A stretch of 64,000 nucleotides of DNA from Galbula dea (taxonomy: Eukaryota; Chordata; Aves; Piciformes; Galbulidae), in NCBI GenBank assembly GCA_013399015.1, contig VWZX01000899.1, positions 1 to 64,000 on the forward strand, read 5' to 3'. This document shows, one piece after another, positions 35,306 to 47,520 of the stretch (the first letter of the stretch is position 1; each line of letters starts with the position of its first letter). The position numbers and the translations under genes are program-made. The notes below the pieces were generated by a model. The model saw nothing but the letters and a program-made list of their open reading frames with translations, was not told where the DNA came from and ran no database searches.

Positions 35306-37317
35306 TTAAGACCAAGAAAAGCCATTGGGTAGGTGACAAGAGCCAAAGAATTTGCTGAATGTGTCAGGTTTGATAGTAGCTGCCCATTGCCAATCTCATT
35401 CCTCTGCTGCAGGGCAGATGTGCAGAAAACATCCCAGACCTTCTTCCCAGCAGGAGATAAGCCCTTCATGGAGTGGGGCTGCCTGTGTCCTTTTCCCCAT
35501 ATGGTGTGAAATTGGCTTCTACCCTGTTGGCTATGGGCAGCTGGAAGGATTTTGATTTTTACCTGTTGTTATTGTAGACATTTCAATAAGCTTCCGTTTA
35601 GGCTTGGTTACCTTGCATGTAGCGAAGCAAAAGGAGGGCCTTAAGGCACACAATCCTGCAAAAGGTGTATTGCAGCTCTCCCCCACCCCAGATGGCCACT
35701 TGGCACCAGGCCATAGGAGGTGCAAACCTGGGAGGGGAAAGGTGCTGCTGAAGAATGTGCCGTTACTTACTTCCTCAGGTTTCCCTTCCTTGGCAGAGTT
35801 GTGCTGGGACCGCAGACTTGGCAGGCGAAATGGGAAGCTGTCTTCCTCTGCAGCTCACCAGGGACCTTCACTGGCTCTTTGCCTGACTCTGGGAACTGTG
35901 GTGGGGAGCTGATCTTTCACAAAGAAACTTTGGATGCCTCTGTGCAGCCCCATGGAGAGTAATGCAAAGGTTCCCAAATGACTCTCACCACACTGGAAAA
36001 GGAGACAAACATAATGTATCCTCCTCTTAGAAGCAGAAATTAGCCAGACATGGAACTGCACCCACAGAAATATTGTTGCTTCCAAGATGGGGTTAGGGCC
36101 TCTGCAGTCTGTGGAGTTCCCCTTGTAGGTGAGACTTATAGGTGCTGTGGGGACTCTCAAACTCTGCACAGATTGGGCATGCTTGATCCCCAAAAGTAAA
36201 ACACGGCAAAAGCTTGTTATCATTACAACAGTCTTTCTGGAGTCAGGATTCTGGGGTTTCACTGAGATTTTGGGCATTGTTTTTAATTTGTATGAAAATG
36301 ACCTGAAATTCCTGCATGAAGTGAGGTTTCAAACTACAACAAGCTAGAAGAAACTTGAATATCTCCCTCAGCTGTTTCATTTTGCAAAATCCATTTTAAG
36401 CCCATATCCCATTTTAAGCCCATATCCCGAAGGAAAAGTGGTATGTGGTGCACATTGTATGGTGTGTGTATGGGTGCATCTGTCTCAAAAATAATTTTTA
36501 GAATCATTAGACATCAGGAAAGAAACAGGTCAGAGATGTTTAATCCTTACAGGTTTCATGGCAGTAAATAGCTGATTCAAGAATAAACAATTCATGTCCA
36601 AACTGAAGGAAATGCTGAACTTAACCCTTCATAGACATAAGAGCGTTCAAAAGTGCACATGCCTCCTAGACTAGGAGCCATTTCAGTCAAAATTTTCAGT
36701 TTATTAGACACCAAAAACCACAATTGCAAGGTGCAAAAATTATATCAAACTGGTTTGCTTTTGTCCCAGTGTAGAGCTGTAATTTCCCAAAAGACTGGCT
36801 CCCAGAAACTCTTGCACACTTTGATCCTTCTGCAAATTTCCATCCTCTTTTGTGAGTCTGTAATAAAAGAGGATGTGGCCCCACATTTATAAAGGACAAG
36901 AGGGTCCTTCTTCCATTAACTTCACTTTTCTCATCCCTCCTGGTTGAAATGTAAGCCACACATTGTGTCACAGTGATACTTTGCCTGAAATCCCTTCCAA
37001 AAATGATGCCTTCCATTCAATATTGTTATTAAGTTACTGCTGCAGTACATAAAGTGTCCTTCACCTTTCCACTCAGGCAATAGGGAGAAATTAAGAGCCA
37101 GTAGATGTTTATTGCCAATGCTGTTTTCTGGGGCTTGGAATGGGAGAAGGAGTCAACAACCCCAGAGGTCTCGGAGGTAATGTAACAGAGGGGCAATGTA
37201 AGCTCCTGCTTGTCCTCACCCTTCTTGCTTTTTCACATGATTTCTTCTCCAGTTGCACTAACCAGCATGTGTAGTCTATGTCTGGGACTGGGAGAAATGC
37301 CTCATGTCTCCTTGTCC
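35306..37317. other. Single-copy stretch with an 18-bp duplication
   Basis: No gene recognised. An 18-bp tandem duplication lies at 36392-36427. The 140-codon minus frame at 35855-36277 shows no motif. Confidence 0.5.
36392..36427. repeat. 18-bp tandem duplication
   Basis: The unit cattttaagcccatatcc occurs twice in direct succession without a mismatch. Confidence 0.95.
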
Positions 37318-37972
37318 CATCAGTATTGTGGTCTGCCCTAGACCCACTCCAACAGGTTTGCATATTTCCTGTGCTGAGGACTCCAAAGCTGAACTCAATG
37401 ATGCAGATGGGGCCTCACCAGAGCAGAGGGGCAGAATCCCCTCTCTTGACCTGCTGGCCATGCTACTTTTGATGCAGCCCAGGGCTGGGGTTGGCTTCTG
37501 GGCTGAGGGCTTGTATTGACAGCTCATGTCCAGTTTTTCACCCTCAGTACCTTCATATGGTCAGAGGGCTGGAACACTTCTGCTTATACAGTTGAGGTTG
37601 TTCAGCCTGGAGAAGAGAAGGCTCCAGGGAGACCTTATTGCAGCCTTAAAATCTATAAAAATGTTGGGGACAGTCTTTTTTGCAGGGCCTGCTGTGACAG
37701 GACAAGGGGTGATGGTTTTAAACTGAGACAGGGGAAACTGAGACTGGGTAGAAGGAAGACATTTTTTACCCTGAGGGTGATGAAACACTGGCACAGGTTG
37801 CCCAAAGAGAGGTGATAGAAGCCTCATCCCTGGAAACATTCCAGGTCAGGTTTGACAGGGCTCTGAGGAGCCTGATGTAGTTGGAGATATCCCTGATCAG
37901 GGTGAAACAGGGATATCATCAGGGTTGGACTTTAAAGTCCCCTTCCAATCCAAACCATTCTATTATTCTACC
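37318..37972 (+). mobile_element. CR1 copy with 5' inversion (twin priming)
   Basis: The 3' segment, 37556-37972 on the plus strand, reads tcagagggctggaacacttc, then [19 protein letters not shown], and ends ccattctattattcta. The segment at 37318-37553 is CR1 in the opposite direction. Its minus strand encodes an EKLDM-like stretch, then [18 protein letters not shown], and ends near the VQRRATKMI codons. The inverted piece therefore covers the part of the element lying directly upstream of the start of the forward piece. That contiguity is the mark of a single insertion with a twin-priming inversion. Confidence 0.8.
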
Positions 37973-38121
37973 AATTAAACCTCCAGTTATGGGGCTATAC
38001 AATATTGTGTCTGTCTCTGGCCCTGCTTTTGGAAGTCCTTTAGGATCCAACACATGTATGTCTGTTATGCGTTTATTTTACAGGGTGCTATTGAATTGCT
38101 AAAACTCCTGTGTACTGTCAT

Positions 38122-38152
38122 AGAAGAAGGGAGACCTCACATCTCCCTTCTT
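38122..38152. repeat. Perfect 12-bp inverted repeat, 7-base loop
   Basis: gaagaagggaga at 38122-38133 is the exact complement of tctcccttcttc at 38141-38152, with cctcaca between. The stem is purine/pyrimidine biased. It is too short for a typical microRNA precursor. Confidence 0.95.
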
Positions 38153-39529
38153 CAGGACAGAAGTGTATCCCCACCACATTGGTGACCAGAATAGCTAGGC
38201 AGGGTGGATATTTTAAAATCTGTTTTGCAAGATTTTTCTTTCCCCATTGAGAATCCAGCCCAGAATTGATTTCAGAAGTCATTAGGCTGTTTTACGAAGT
38301 TGCCTTTTGTGGGTATATGTGAATGATGGTGGTGGGCTTAAAGTGTTTTATTGATTTATCACCCTTCTCCATCACACAACTATAAATGTCTGTGACATAT
38401 GTATATGTATATCTTAGTAGAGGTCCATGTGTTCGTCACAAGTTGAATGTAATTTAGGTGTGTGGGTCCTTGCAGTCTGGAAAAAAAAAGCCAACATTCA
38501 GCTGGAAAAGTTAGATACTTGGAAAGCAGAAGTGGAAAGGCTAGTAGGGAGGGGAGAGGATGTAACTAAGGCAGAGAGACCCCTCAAACAAAAGAGTGGT
38601 CCTCAAACCACAACGTGTATTTGTCTTTGATGCTGGCAGCGTTGTACAGGCTTCTACAGGAAGCTCTGCACTGCTGGAGGGCTGCTTTCAGCTGAGACAC
38701 TGGACACAGGTCCTATTTTTTCTGGCTCTGGTGACTGTCCAGAAGGAAGTGAGAGATCCAATGACACTTTTTGGAAGAGAAGGACATGATCCCAGTGCTA
38801 AGGATAAAGTTTCCTGTCTGGCAATGAAATGAGTTCTGCTGTGCGGCTGGTATTAACAGGTGCCAACATCAAGCTATACGGCCTGTTTGTTAAAGCTGGG
38901 TTGTCCTCAGCTGGTGTAAGTGAGGAGAGCTGCTTTGATGATGGAGCTGCAGGAATTTTTCCATCTTCATTTTCTTGGGAATTCTTTCTTTCCCTTTTGG
39001 TTGTAACATAAGTTTGAGTGTAGAAAATGAATTAGATCACGCAAACCTGCTTTTATGAGTCATGATATGAATGTAAATTTGTATGACAAAATCCCGCAGA
39101 CATAGGTTGTCTAGCAACATGTATTTCTAGGAAGACAAAGAGCACATGAAGCTAAGAAACTTGCTCATGCATCAACAGTAGAAGTCTAAGCTGACAGAAA
39201 TGAGTACCTTGAGAATCCAGTCATCCATAGTTACCCTTGACAGGGATATAATGATAAAGAGGTCTGTGCTTGTGCAAGTTGATTTGTTGATTATCATTTA
39301 AAACATTTTGATATCTCAAGAGAAGGTCAGTCCATTGTTGTGTTTCTCCTTTTTGCAGTTAGCTATAAGTGATTTGTATGGAGCCCAAAATATCAATAGC
39401 ATCTCTTGAAATTAATACTGAGGTGAGTGGAAAGGAAGAACAAGGGAAACAAGCAGAAACTTATTTAACAAGCTGTTTGCTGAATGGTAGCAACATGGCT
39501 TGACTCAAAGCATTACTGCTTTTAGCATA

Positions 39530-39680
39530 TGATTTATTGCTAATGCCCCTTCCCATGACTAGCCTTCAGCCTCTGATGTCAGTCAGCTCTGAATTAATTA
39601 ATTTGAAATGCAAAGTGAAAGTGCAATAGGTTTGGTTTAATCCCCATTCCTCCCTGAAACGGTTGTGTTAACTTGCCTTG
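39530..39680. promoter_or_regulatory. Candidate conserved non-coding element
   Basis: It contains gaattaattaatttg at 39591-39605, immediately followed by aaatgcaaag (an octamer-like POU site) and gtttggtttaatcc. The motif density is high and the stretch is repeat-free. Function is inferred only. Confidence 0.3.
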
Positions 39681-41144
39681 CCTGTGTTTGCTCTCTCTCT
39701 CACCCTCCCCACGAAGCACCTTCTCAATTGTGAACTCAAAAAGCTGGGAAGGGATGTAGGCACATGTTTTGCTGCCTTCTAATAAATGGAGCCTTTTAGC
39801 CAGGGCAAGTGAGACTCGTAGGAATGCAGGAGATCATATCTTGGGGGTAAAATCAATATTAAGATGTATAATTGCTCCCATGGTATTGAAAGAATGAGTT
39901 GATCTACATGGCAAATGACAGCCCACAAGATAGCAGGGATTATGCATCTTGTCTTTGCAGGCTGTGCTCTGTTGGGGCTGCTCTCTGGGTCCCTCAGGAT
40001 GAGATAATCTAATTAATACAACAAAGACCAGGTCGATTTAAAAAAAATAAAGAGAGAGGGAATTGGCTATGCGGAAGTGGATGTCAGCAAGAAACAGGCT
40101 CTGGGAAAAGTTGCAGAGGAGAAGAAAACTTGGGAGCACAAGGTAGCTGTCAGTTTGGCTCCAAAGCCACTGGAAATGCAGACCCACTGGCCTATCAGAC
40201 AACCCCCAAATTAGCAAGTGCTTACAGCCTTCACAGGCACTCAGTCCATCATGCTGTTAGAAAGGAGGGAGCTGAAGAAACAAGGTGGTGTTAGGCTGAG
40301 CACAAAGGAGGTGGTTTAGACCTGGAGCTGCTTGTCCACTGTAAAGTCATGGGCACCTGCTGCAAAAGAGGCTTGTGAAAGAAAGCTTTATCTGCAAAAA
40401 ACCAACAACCCACAAAGAAACACAACAGCCCAACAGTTGTTGCCTTTACTAAATTATGCAAAAAAAGAGGTTTGGGGTTTTTTTCTTTCTTTTTTTTTTA
40501 AATTTTCTTTTTTCTGTTCCAGTCAAAGTCTGAGGTTTGGGACCAGCTCTAGATAATGAAGTTGTACTGTGCATGCTAAGCAAGAGGTGAATCATTTCAA
40601 GATTTCAAGAGGCTTCTCTGAGAGAATGGTTTCTCCATCGGCCATAGCCACATCAAGGCAGATGCCCCTTGCTGGCAGTTGAGCACACATGAGTTGTTCT
40701 GAGGCACCGCTGGTTTCAGAGTTCTTTTAAAATAACTGTGTCAGCAGTCCTCTCTGAGAGAGTATCTAGCAAACATTATTTGGAATAAGAGCTTGCTTTT
40801 CCCTCCTGAGTGCATCCCACAATACTGGCTTTTGCAGGCTCTGTATCTGTTCTGTCAGTGCATCCTATCAGCCCCATCAGCACAAAGTTCCCCTGAGATC
40901 TGTGACTGCTTTCGGCAAGACCCAGATGGATGGATGTGGGGGTGGGCACATCCTCAGTGAGTGTAAACTGTCCTGAACTCAGAAAAAATTCCCTCCTAAA
41001 TGATGATGGCATAGAAGAGAGTTACTTAGGCCCAGCAGTGGGCTTGTACCTGATATTTTTATGTGATGTTTTGGCAACGGATGTTAGGATTTGAATATTT
41101 TCAATCGTTTTGGCTTTTAGACAGAGAAAGACATTGGATCTCTG

Positions 41145-41436
41145 CATTGGTCTCATCTCCCGAACAGCAAGTCATAGGACAAGAGGAAACTGCTTCAAGT
41201 TGCACCAGAGAAGGTTTAGGTTGGACTTTAGAAAAAATTTCTTCACCAAAAGTGTTGTCAAGCATTGGAACAGGTTGCCTAGGGAAGTGGTGGAGTCACT
41301 ATCCCTGGAGGGATTTAAATGATGGGTAGATGTGGTGCTGAGGAACATGGTTTAGTGGTGACCTGGCAGTGTTGGGTTAATGGTTGAAGCTGATGATCTT
41401 CAAGGCTTTTTCCAAAAGAAGTAATTCTATAAATCC
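41145..41436 (+). mobile_element. CR1 LINE 3' end
   Basis: It starts in the [17 protein letters not shown] region, reads [20 protein letters not shown] and [16 protein letters not shown] in one open frame, and decays toward the tail at 41425 (gtaattctataaatcc). The subfamily resembles the copy at 1.3 kb. Confidence 0.93.
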
Positions 41437-41884
41437 AAGCACTTAATGCAGAACATACATCACAGCCCTAGGCTTTTGCCGTTCATTCCCAGTCTTTCTT
41501 TAAGGGTAGATCTTGAGTTTGTCCTGAGTTTATTTCAGCTTTAATTCAATGCAAACACAGCTGAAGTACTTTTGGTAGTTGGGTCTAGGATTTTGATGCT
41601 GTTCACTCTTCAAGGCAAATATTGCAATTTTTAGCCATGCAAATGGGTGCAGGTATCTTCAGGCTGTATAATCTGGTAAGTTTTGGGGACTCAGTGGCTA
41701 AAACAAGGCTTGTTCACATCTGGAAGTTGCTTTTTTTTCTAAGGTTCATGAACACAAGAGTTCAGGCATTTTTGCACAGCTCCCCACTGACCCTTGAATT
41801 CATGTCATCAGACCCAATCTTGTTGTCTTGGCAAGCATTCACACAAATAAGAGCATTCTAACAATGGGATCTTTCTTTTTGCAG

Positions 41885-42119
41885 CTTCCCGCTCCCTCTC
41901 CCCTTGTCCCTTGCTGCCTCCCTCTCCTACACTGGAGACAGAAAATTTGGAGACGACGAGGATGAGATCACCACTTTGCAAGGAGTGACAAGAAAACTGG
42001 CTGCACAGTTTGGGGCTCTGCTTAGACTTTTCCCAGGGAGCAGATCTGATGTTATTTCCCTATCCACAACTGCACAGAGACATCGGCACTATAGAGAGGA
42101 TGCTTGCCAGCCGCTTGGG
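41885..42119 (+). other. Exon-like open segment, unconfirmed
   Basis: A T-rich tract ending ctttttgcag at 41884 precedes about 235 bases that are open in one frame and end at a tag stop at 42120. The frame includes SYTGDRKFGDDEDEITTLQG, then VTRKLAAQFGALLRLFPG. It has more CpGs than its surroundings (gacgacgagg, catcgg, gccgc). The putative donor after CQPLG, gtagaa, is weak. I do not recognise the peptide. It could be a UTR or lncRNA exon, a conserved element, or chance. Confidence 0.25.
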
Positions 42120-42203
42120 TAGAACTGCAGATAAGGCCCAGAGATGAGGAGCTTTCAAAACACAAATGTCTAGCACAGACTAGGCGTTCCTGGCCTAGCT
42201 GTA

Positions 42204-42228
42204 TTTACTTTAATTAATTTACTTTAAT
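42204..42228. repeat. 11-bp direct repeat
   Basis: tttactttaat occurs at 42204-42214 and 42218-42228, within a TAATTA-rich stretch. Confidence 0.9.
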
Positions 42229-44384
42229 CACATGCCTTTATCAATTGTAATTAGCAAGGCACAGAGTGGTTGCCCATTCTGGGGAAAGAAGCAATCACAG
42301 TTATGTTGATGATGCTGTACGGGTCTGCATCATCCTTCGTTTCAGTTGTGACTGAATTCATACGTGTATTTATAAACAGCTTTTAGAATGGCACAATGCT
42401 TTGGAAACAATTAATACTATGCCACTGGAATTGGAGACTCCAGGTTCCCTATGGATTCATGCACCAGTGTTGCCTCCAAGCCCCAACTTCAGGTTACTTC
42501 CCACATATGTTTGCTAGGGTTTGCCCCTTCCTACCCACACTGCTTTTTTTCGCCTGAACCAGCAGGTACAAATCCACAACGCCACCCCTGACCTCTCGCA
42601 AGCTGGCAGCCTGACTTACCTTTGTGCTCATAGCTGCTAGGGCAGATCCAAAATGCCCAGGTGTCTCTTGGATTTGTGCTACAGCTCATCTTCCAGCAGA
42701 GGTGCTGAGTGTGTCCCCCCCCTTCTCCCTCCAGTCCCAGTTTTCATCAGAACTGCAGGAATTTCCTCCACTGACCGTCTGGACTCAGATGTGTTTTTGC
42801 AAGTGTGTGCTCTTTGTTTTCACTGAAATGGAATAAAAACAAACCAGCAGAAGGAAATTCAATAAAAATTACATTTGATAGACTCAGAAAAAAATTGATG
42901 TCTTTAAAGAAAGACTACCATTCAAAAGTCCAGATGCAGACATTCCTTACCAACCCACTCCTCTTGAAAGTTCAAATTGAAATCACCTAGGACTTGGTTC
43001 CTCATATCTGTGTGGTTCTTTTTGCTTTATTAAAATCAACAAGAAGTTTGTCAGGAATTTTCTTAAGCATGCAGCCAATGCGTGATAACTTCTTCACAGT
43101 ATACTTTTTATTTCTCTGCTTTACATTATGGCTTCTAAGGGTTTGGAAGGTGTTGGGACTATTTTTTGTTCAAGATGAAATACTATCCTTTCCACAGTAG
43201 CAGTCTAGCTGGAAATTCAGTGTGCCATTGCTAAATAATAAGAACTCATGCCTTTATGTGGGGTGCTATCACATTTAGATCTGTTGGAGAGCCACCATCT
43301 TTTGCACAACCATTAGAGCAAAAAGTGGGTATTCTAGTGAGCATTAATATAAACTGTGGGCAAAACATTTTATTTTGCCTCTTTAAAACCTTGCACTTTG
43401 ATGTGTGATGCCTTTTTTTTCCTGAAGAATTTTGCATCAAGTAACAAATCATGACAACTCTTTCTCCTTGCTTAAGCAATGTGTTCCAAGGTTAGTTCCT
43501 TGGTCTAGCGGACGGTGTAACTCTTGATACAAGCTGCAGTAAATTACCATGTTATTTAACAATTATTTATAGTGCATTTCCTGCTCATTTGGTGCCTTGG
43601 GATATTGTGCATTCTGTTTAATTGCAGATTTAACAAAAAGGTATTGCAGTCATTATGCCATTATGTTATGAGACTATAAAGAGCAGAATAGAGCAAATCA
43701 GATAAAATTGAGTGAGACATAGCTGTCTGCATGGGAATGTTAGGAACAGTGTCTCTCACCCTTGCAGGCCACAAAGATAATTTCCTGACTACTTAGTAGT
43801 AGTTGGTTTAAAAAAAAAAAATCTATTAGGCAGTGTCTCCACACCCAGGGGAAATGTCTATCAGCGAAACTGATTAGAGATAAGAGTAAGCAGATGTCAA
43901 AACAGAAGACCACCAAAGAACAGAAGTCCTGAAGTAAATGGAGGGAGATCTAGCAGGTAGTAAAAGTAGGGTGGATTGCTATGCCACGACAGGAGGCCAA
44001 TCTTGCCCTTTCAGCTCCAGGGAGAGTTTTGTTAGAAAAAAGGGTGGTAAGAATGGACTCTGTATCATATATGGGAGAAAAAGTCTGTTTTCTGCAATAA
44101 TTTTTCTGGGTGAATTTGCATGTGTGTGAAGTTCTTTTCTTTGTGTGTGTGTGCTTCTTTTTTTTGGTTTAGGTTTTTTGTTTGTTCTTGGGGGTTTTTT
44201 CCCCCTCTAACTGCTTCTTTAACCTAAAGATTGAATAGAAATTAAAAGTATTAGGGAGAATGAAGAACTGTGAGAGGGTGTTCTGCAGAATGTTTTGCTT
44301 TTCCAGTATCCATGGAGGAGCTGATTTTAAACAACTGCCCCCTGTAGAAAGAGCTCCTCCACAATATTTCGGTTTGTCACAAGC

Positions 44385-44485
44385 TTCGCCTTATCTAGTT
44401 GAAGATGTCCCTGACTATGGAAGAGAGGTTGGACTAGATGAACTTTAAAGGTCCCTTCCAACCCAAATCATTCTATCATTCCATG
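44385..44485 (+). mobile_element. CR1 tail fragment
   Basis: The last 100 bases of a CR1: ctagttgaagatgtccctga, then gttggactagatgaacttta and ttctatcattccatgaatta. Confidence 0.88.
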
Positions 44486-44721
44486 AATTAAGTTTCCAGT
44501 TATGTGGCTACAGAAAAAAAAGGGCCCGTAAAGAAGTTTTGATGAAGATTCTGTTGTGGGAGCAGATCCACAAATTTTAGTATGTTATAAGAACTAGTAG
44601 GCTTTATCAACTTTTTATGGGGGAATAAATGATAACAAATCATTTCATGATGTAATTTTTTTCCGTGGGTTTAATATTAAATTTTAATAGTATTTCACAT
44701 TCACCCTGCTCATCATTTTAG
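44486..44721. other. AT-rich single-copy stretch
   Basis: Nothing recognised. Confidence 0.5.
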
Positions 44722-44785
44722 CAAAGCCTGTTGCAACATGACAAGGGTAATGGTTTTAAACTAAAAAAGGGGAGATTTAAGCTAG
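44722..44785 (+). mobile_element. Small CR1 fragment
   Basis: gcctgttgcaacatgacaag, then taatggttttaaactaaaaa and gggagatttaa, match the [20 protein letters not shown] portion of CR1. Both ends are lost. It may be a displaced piece of the neighbouring tail fragment, with which it shares a subfamily. Confidence 0.7.
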
Positions 44786-44984
44786 CCTTTTCTCTTTAGC
44801 CTCATCATAAAATGAGCTGGGAAAGGCCAGACAAATCCCAGGCAGATGCTCTGAGAAGTTTGACAGCAGCTTCAAACCATGGCCTTGTTTTGTTGAAAGA
44901 TAAGTTCAATGAAACCAGCGGGTTATTTATTCTGAAACATTTGCCTACTCCACCAGCACTGAACAAAGTTAAGCAGGGTGAATT

Positions 44985-45300
44985 ACAGTGACTGGAACCT
45001 AAGCCTCCCTGGCACAACTTGAGGCCATTTCCTCTTGTCCTACTTGAGAGAACAAACTGATTCCTACCTTGACATGATCTCCCTCCAGGTAGTTGTAGAG
45101 TGATAAAGTGTCCCCTGAGCATCCTTTTCTCCAGACTAAACAACCCCAGTTCTCTCTGCCACTACTCTTAAGACTTGTGCTCTAAACCCTTCACTGGCTT
45201 TGTTGTCCTTTGGACACGCTCCAACACCTAAATGTCCTTCTTCTAGTGTTATGTTGTCCAAGAGTTGGGCCTGGGTTTCAGTGTGCCTATACCACCCAGA
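44985..45300 (-). mobile_element. CR1 fragment without tail, inverted
   Basis: The minus strand gives MFSLEKRMLRGHFITL and RTRGNGLKLCQGGL. It runs from the RD-LLE segment near 45290 to the KLCQGGL segment near 45000. The tail and FFT block are missing. Confidence 0.88.
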
Positions 45301-46732
45301 CTCCTCCAGCCTTCCCATCTCCATGCTTCTAAGTGACTTTGCTGCTGCAAGAAAGGACATTCCCCATTTCTACCAGCCCTTGTAGGACACCGATTTTTAG
45401 AGGACAGGCATCACTGCCCCTCTGTGTGTGATGTAAAGCTGTCCTTTCCCCACGCATAACCTTCATCCTTGACCATTGCCAGCCCTTTGGAGGAAAAATG
45501 GGAACACCAACAAAGATAGTAGGAAAAAAATGTGCATGCTACATTTATTTTTTTATTTGTTGGTGGTTTTTCTTCACAAAAATGCAGAGTTTCATCTTTA
45601 CTGCTGTTAGTACTAGAAGAGAAACTGATGAAAGCCACAGTAGATTAGCTTCATTGGACAACATAATACATCATTCAAAAGGTAAGCTGTAAACAGTGGT
45701 CCTAATCTTATAAGATTAACCGTAACCTCTGCCTCTCCTGCCCCCAATATCCTAGCCACTTTGAAAAAATTCTATCTTCTTGTCCAGTGATAAGTGATTT
45801 TTTTATTGCTGTGATATATCCAGCAGTGAAATGAATATCCCTTTTTACAAGGTATGACAAGATCTGCTATGGAATATTTTCATTACAAGAGGATTTGATT
45901 GATTCAGGAAGTGTCCTAGGTGATTTATCAAGAACAATCTCACCTGAATGTTGATGCAGAGTAGTGTTTCTAGGTGGGTTAAGGCTTTTCCTAAGAAGGA
46001 TGTGTAAGGTGTGGAAAATTTGCTTCTTATAAAACAACATTGTATCATTTTTATATCCCTCAAGTTGGCAAATTCTCACATTTTTCACTTTTCCTTTCCT
46101 GAAAGAATCATCCATATGACCTGAGAGCCTTTGGTCATTCTTAATGACTCAAGTTAAAAACAAACAGTGGTGGCCTGTGCCAAATATTGATTCGACCCTG
46201 ACACGGGTTGGCCAGCTGCAGGATGCTCTAAGTGGAAGCTGTATGTGGTTTCAACTGCTCTTTGATCAGGCTGCATCTCTTCCTGTCTTATTTGTGAGTT
46301 GAAAAGCAGAGACCTGCCTTCTGTAGGGAAAGCTGAACTATGCTGCTCTGTATCTCTTTCCTGCACTTTGTCCTGAACTCTTCCTTATGTAGCTGCTCCC
46401 TCTCCAGCTGCCAGATCACAAATGCGCTGCTTACTCTGACATTTTTTTTGTAAGTGAAGAAAAACATGTATTTCTGAAGAGTGAGTTTCTCTAATACGTA
46501 CTGTGCAGGTTGCTTCACCCACAGATATTGCCATGGTGCTGAGCTGTGAGGTATCCTTTTCTCTGTGCAGTTCCCATTCAGGACTTTCATACCTCTGGGA
46601 CACCCCATTAGAAAATCAGTTTTCCCCTGTTATGCTGAGAGAGACAGACCCACTATGAGCAGGATCAGTGCCTGTTCCTCAAGCCAGATTCCACATCTCC
46701 ACCTGCTTGGCTCTACCCAGGTCTGTGTAATC
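45301..46732. other. Single-copy non-coding stretch
   Basis: No feature recognised. Minus frames at 45411-46608 overlap one another and show no motif. Confidence 0.5.
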
Positions 46733-47520
46733 ATTATGAGGTTCAACGAGGACAAGTGCAAGGTCTTGCACCTGGTCATGACAACCCCAGGTACCAACAG
46801 AGGCTGGGGAATGATATGAGTGATCTCAGCCCTGCAGAGAAGGACTTCGGGTACTGGTAGATGAAAAGCTTGACATGAGCTGGCAATGTGAGTTTGTAGC
46901 CCAGAAATCCAACTGTGTCCTGTGCTACATCCAAAGCAGCAAAGCCAGCAGACTGAGGGAGGTGATCCTGCCCCTCTGCTCTGCTCTGGTTAGACCTCAC
47001 CTGCAGTGCTGTGTCCAGCTCTGGAGTCCTCAGCATAGGAAAAACATGGACCTTTTGGAATGGGTCAGGAGGAGGAACACAAAAATGATAAGAGGTTTGG
47101 AGCACCTTTGTTATGACAAAAGGCTGAGAAAGTTGAAGTTGTTCAGCCTAGAGAGGAGAAGGGTCCAGGGAGACCTTGTTGTGGTCTTTCAGTACTTAAA
47201 GAGGGCCCATAAGAAAGATGGAGCCAATTTTTTAGCAGGGCCTGTTGCAACAGGACAAAGGGTGATGGTTTCAAACTGAAAGGGGAGAGATTTAGTCTAG
47301 ATAGAAGGAAGAAATATTTTATACTGTGGATGGTGAAACACTGGTTTAAGTTGCCTAGAGAGGTGTTAGAAATCCCATCCCTGGAAACATTACTTGTGAG
47401 ATTGGAAGAGGCTTTGAGTGACTTGATCTACTTGAAGATGACCCGGCTCACTGCAGGGGGCTTGGACTAGATGACTTTTAAATGTCCCTTCCAACCTAAA
47501 ACATTGTATGCTTCTATGAT
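46733..47520 (+). mobile_element. Long CR1 LINE 3' fragment
   Basis: It starts at MRFNEDKCKVLHL near 46736, passes EKLDMSWQCEF and LREVILPLCSALVRPHLQCC, continues through LEHLCYDKRLRKLKLFSLER, and ends with acattgtatgcttctatgat at 47501-47520. A frame of 134 codons (46875-47279) remains open. It starts downstream of the RT catalytic motif, so it is not autonomous. Confidence 0.95.

Larger units (their letters stand above)
37973..41144. other. Single-copy stretch with a perfect hairpin
   Basis: No gene or transposon recognised. It holds the inverted repeat at 38122-38152 and a homeodomain/octamer-rich patch at about 39530-39680. Frames such as 38427-38630 have no motif. Confidence 0.5.
41437..44384. 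other. Single-copy stretch with an exon-like segment
   Basis: No confirmed gene. The segment 41885-42119 is exon-like and listed separately. A 14-bp-period direct repeat lies at 42204-42228. AT-rich, complex sequence at 43500-43700 resembles conserved non-coding DNA. The plus frames at 42624-43200 show no motif. Confidence 0.5.

Noticed and set aside
35855..36277. 140-codon minus frame
   Set aside because: No motif, low CpG, and overlaps plus frames of similar length. Consistent with chance.
36392..36427. Tandem copies as a CRISPR or satellite unit
   Set aside because: Only two copies of 18 bp without spacers, in vertebrate-type DNA.
37318..37972. Two independent, oppositely oriented CR1 insertions
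   Set aside because: The two segments are contiguous in the element at the junction, which favours one twin-primed event. Not fully excluded.
38122..38152. MicroRNA precursor
   Set aside because: The 12-bp stem does not extend; flanking bases do not pair to the 22 or more needed.
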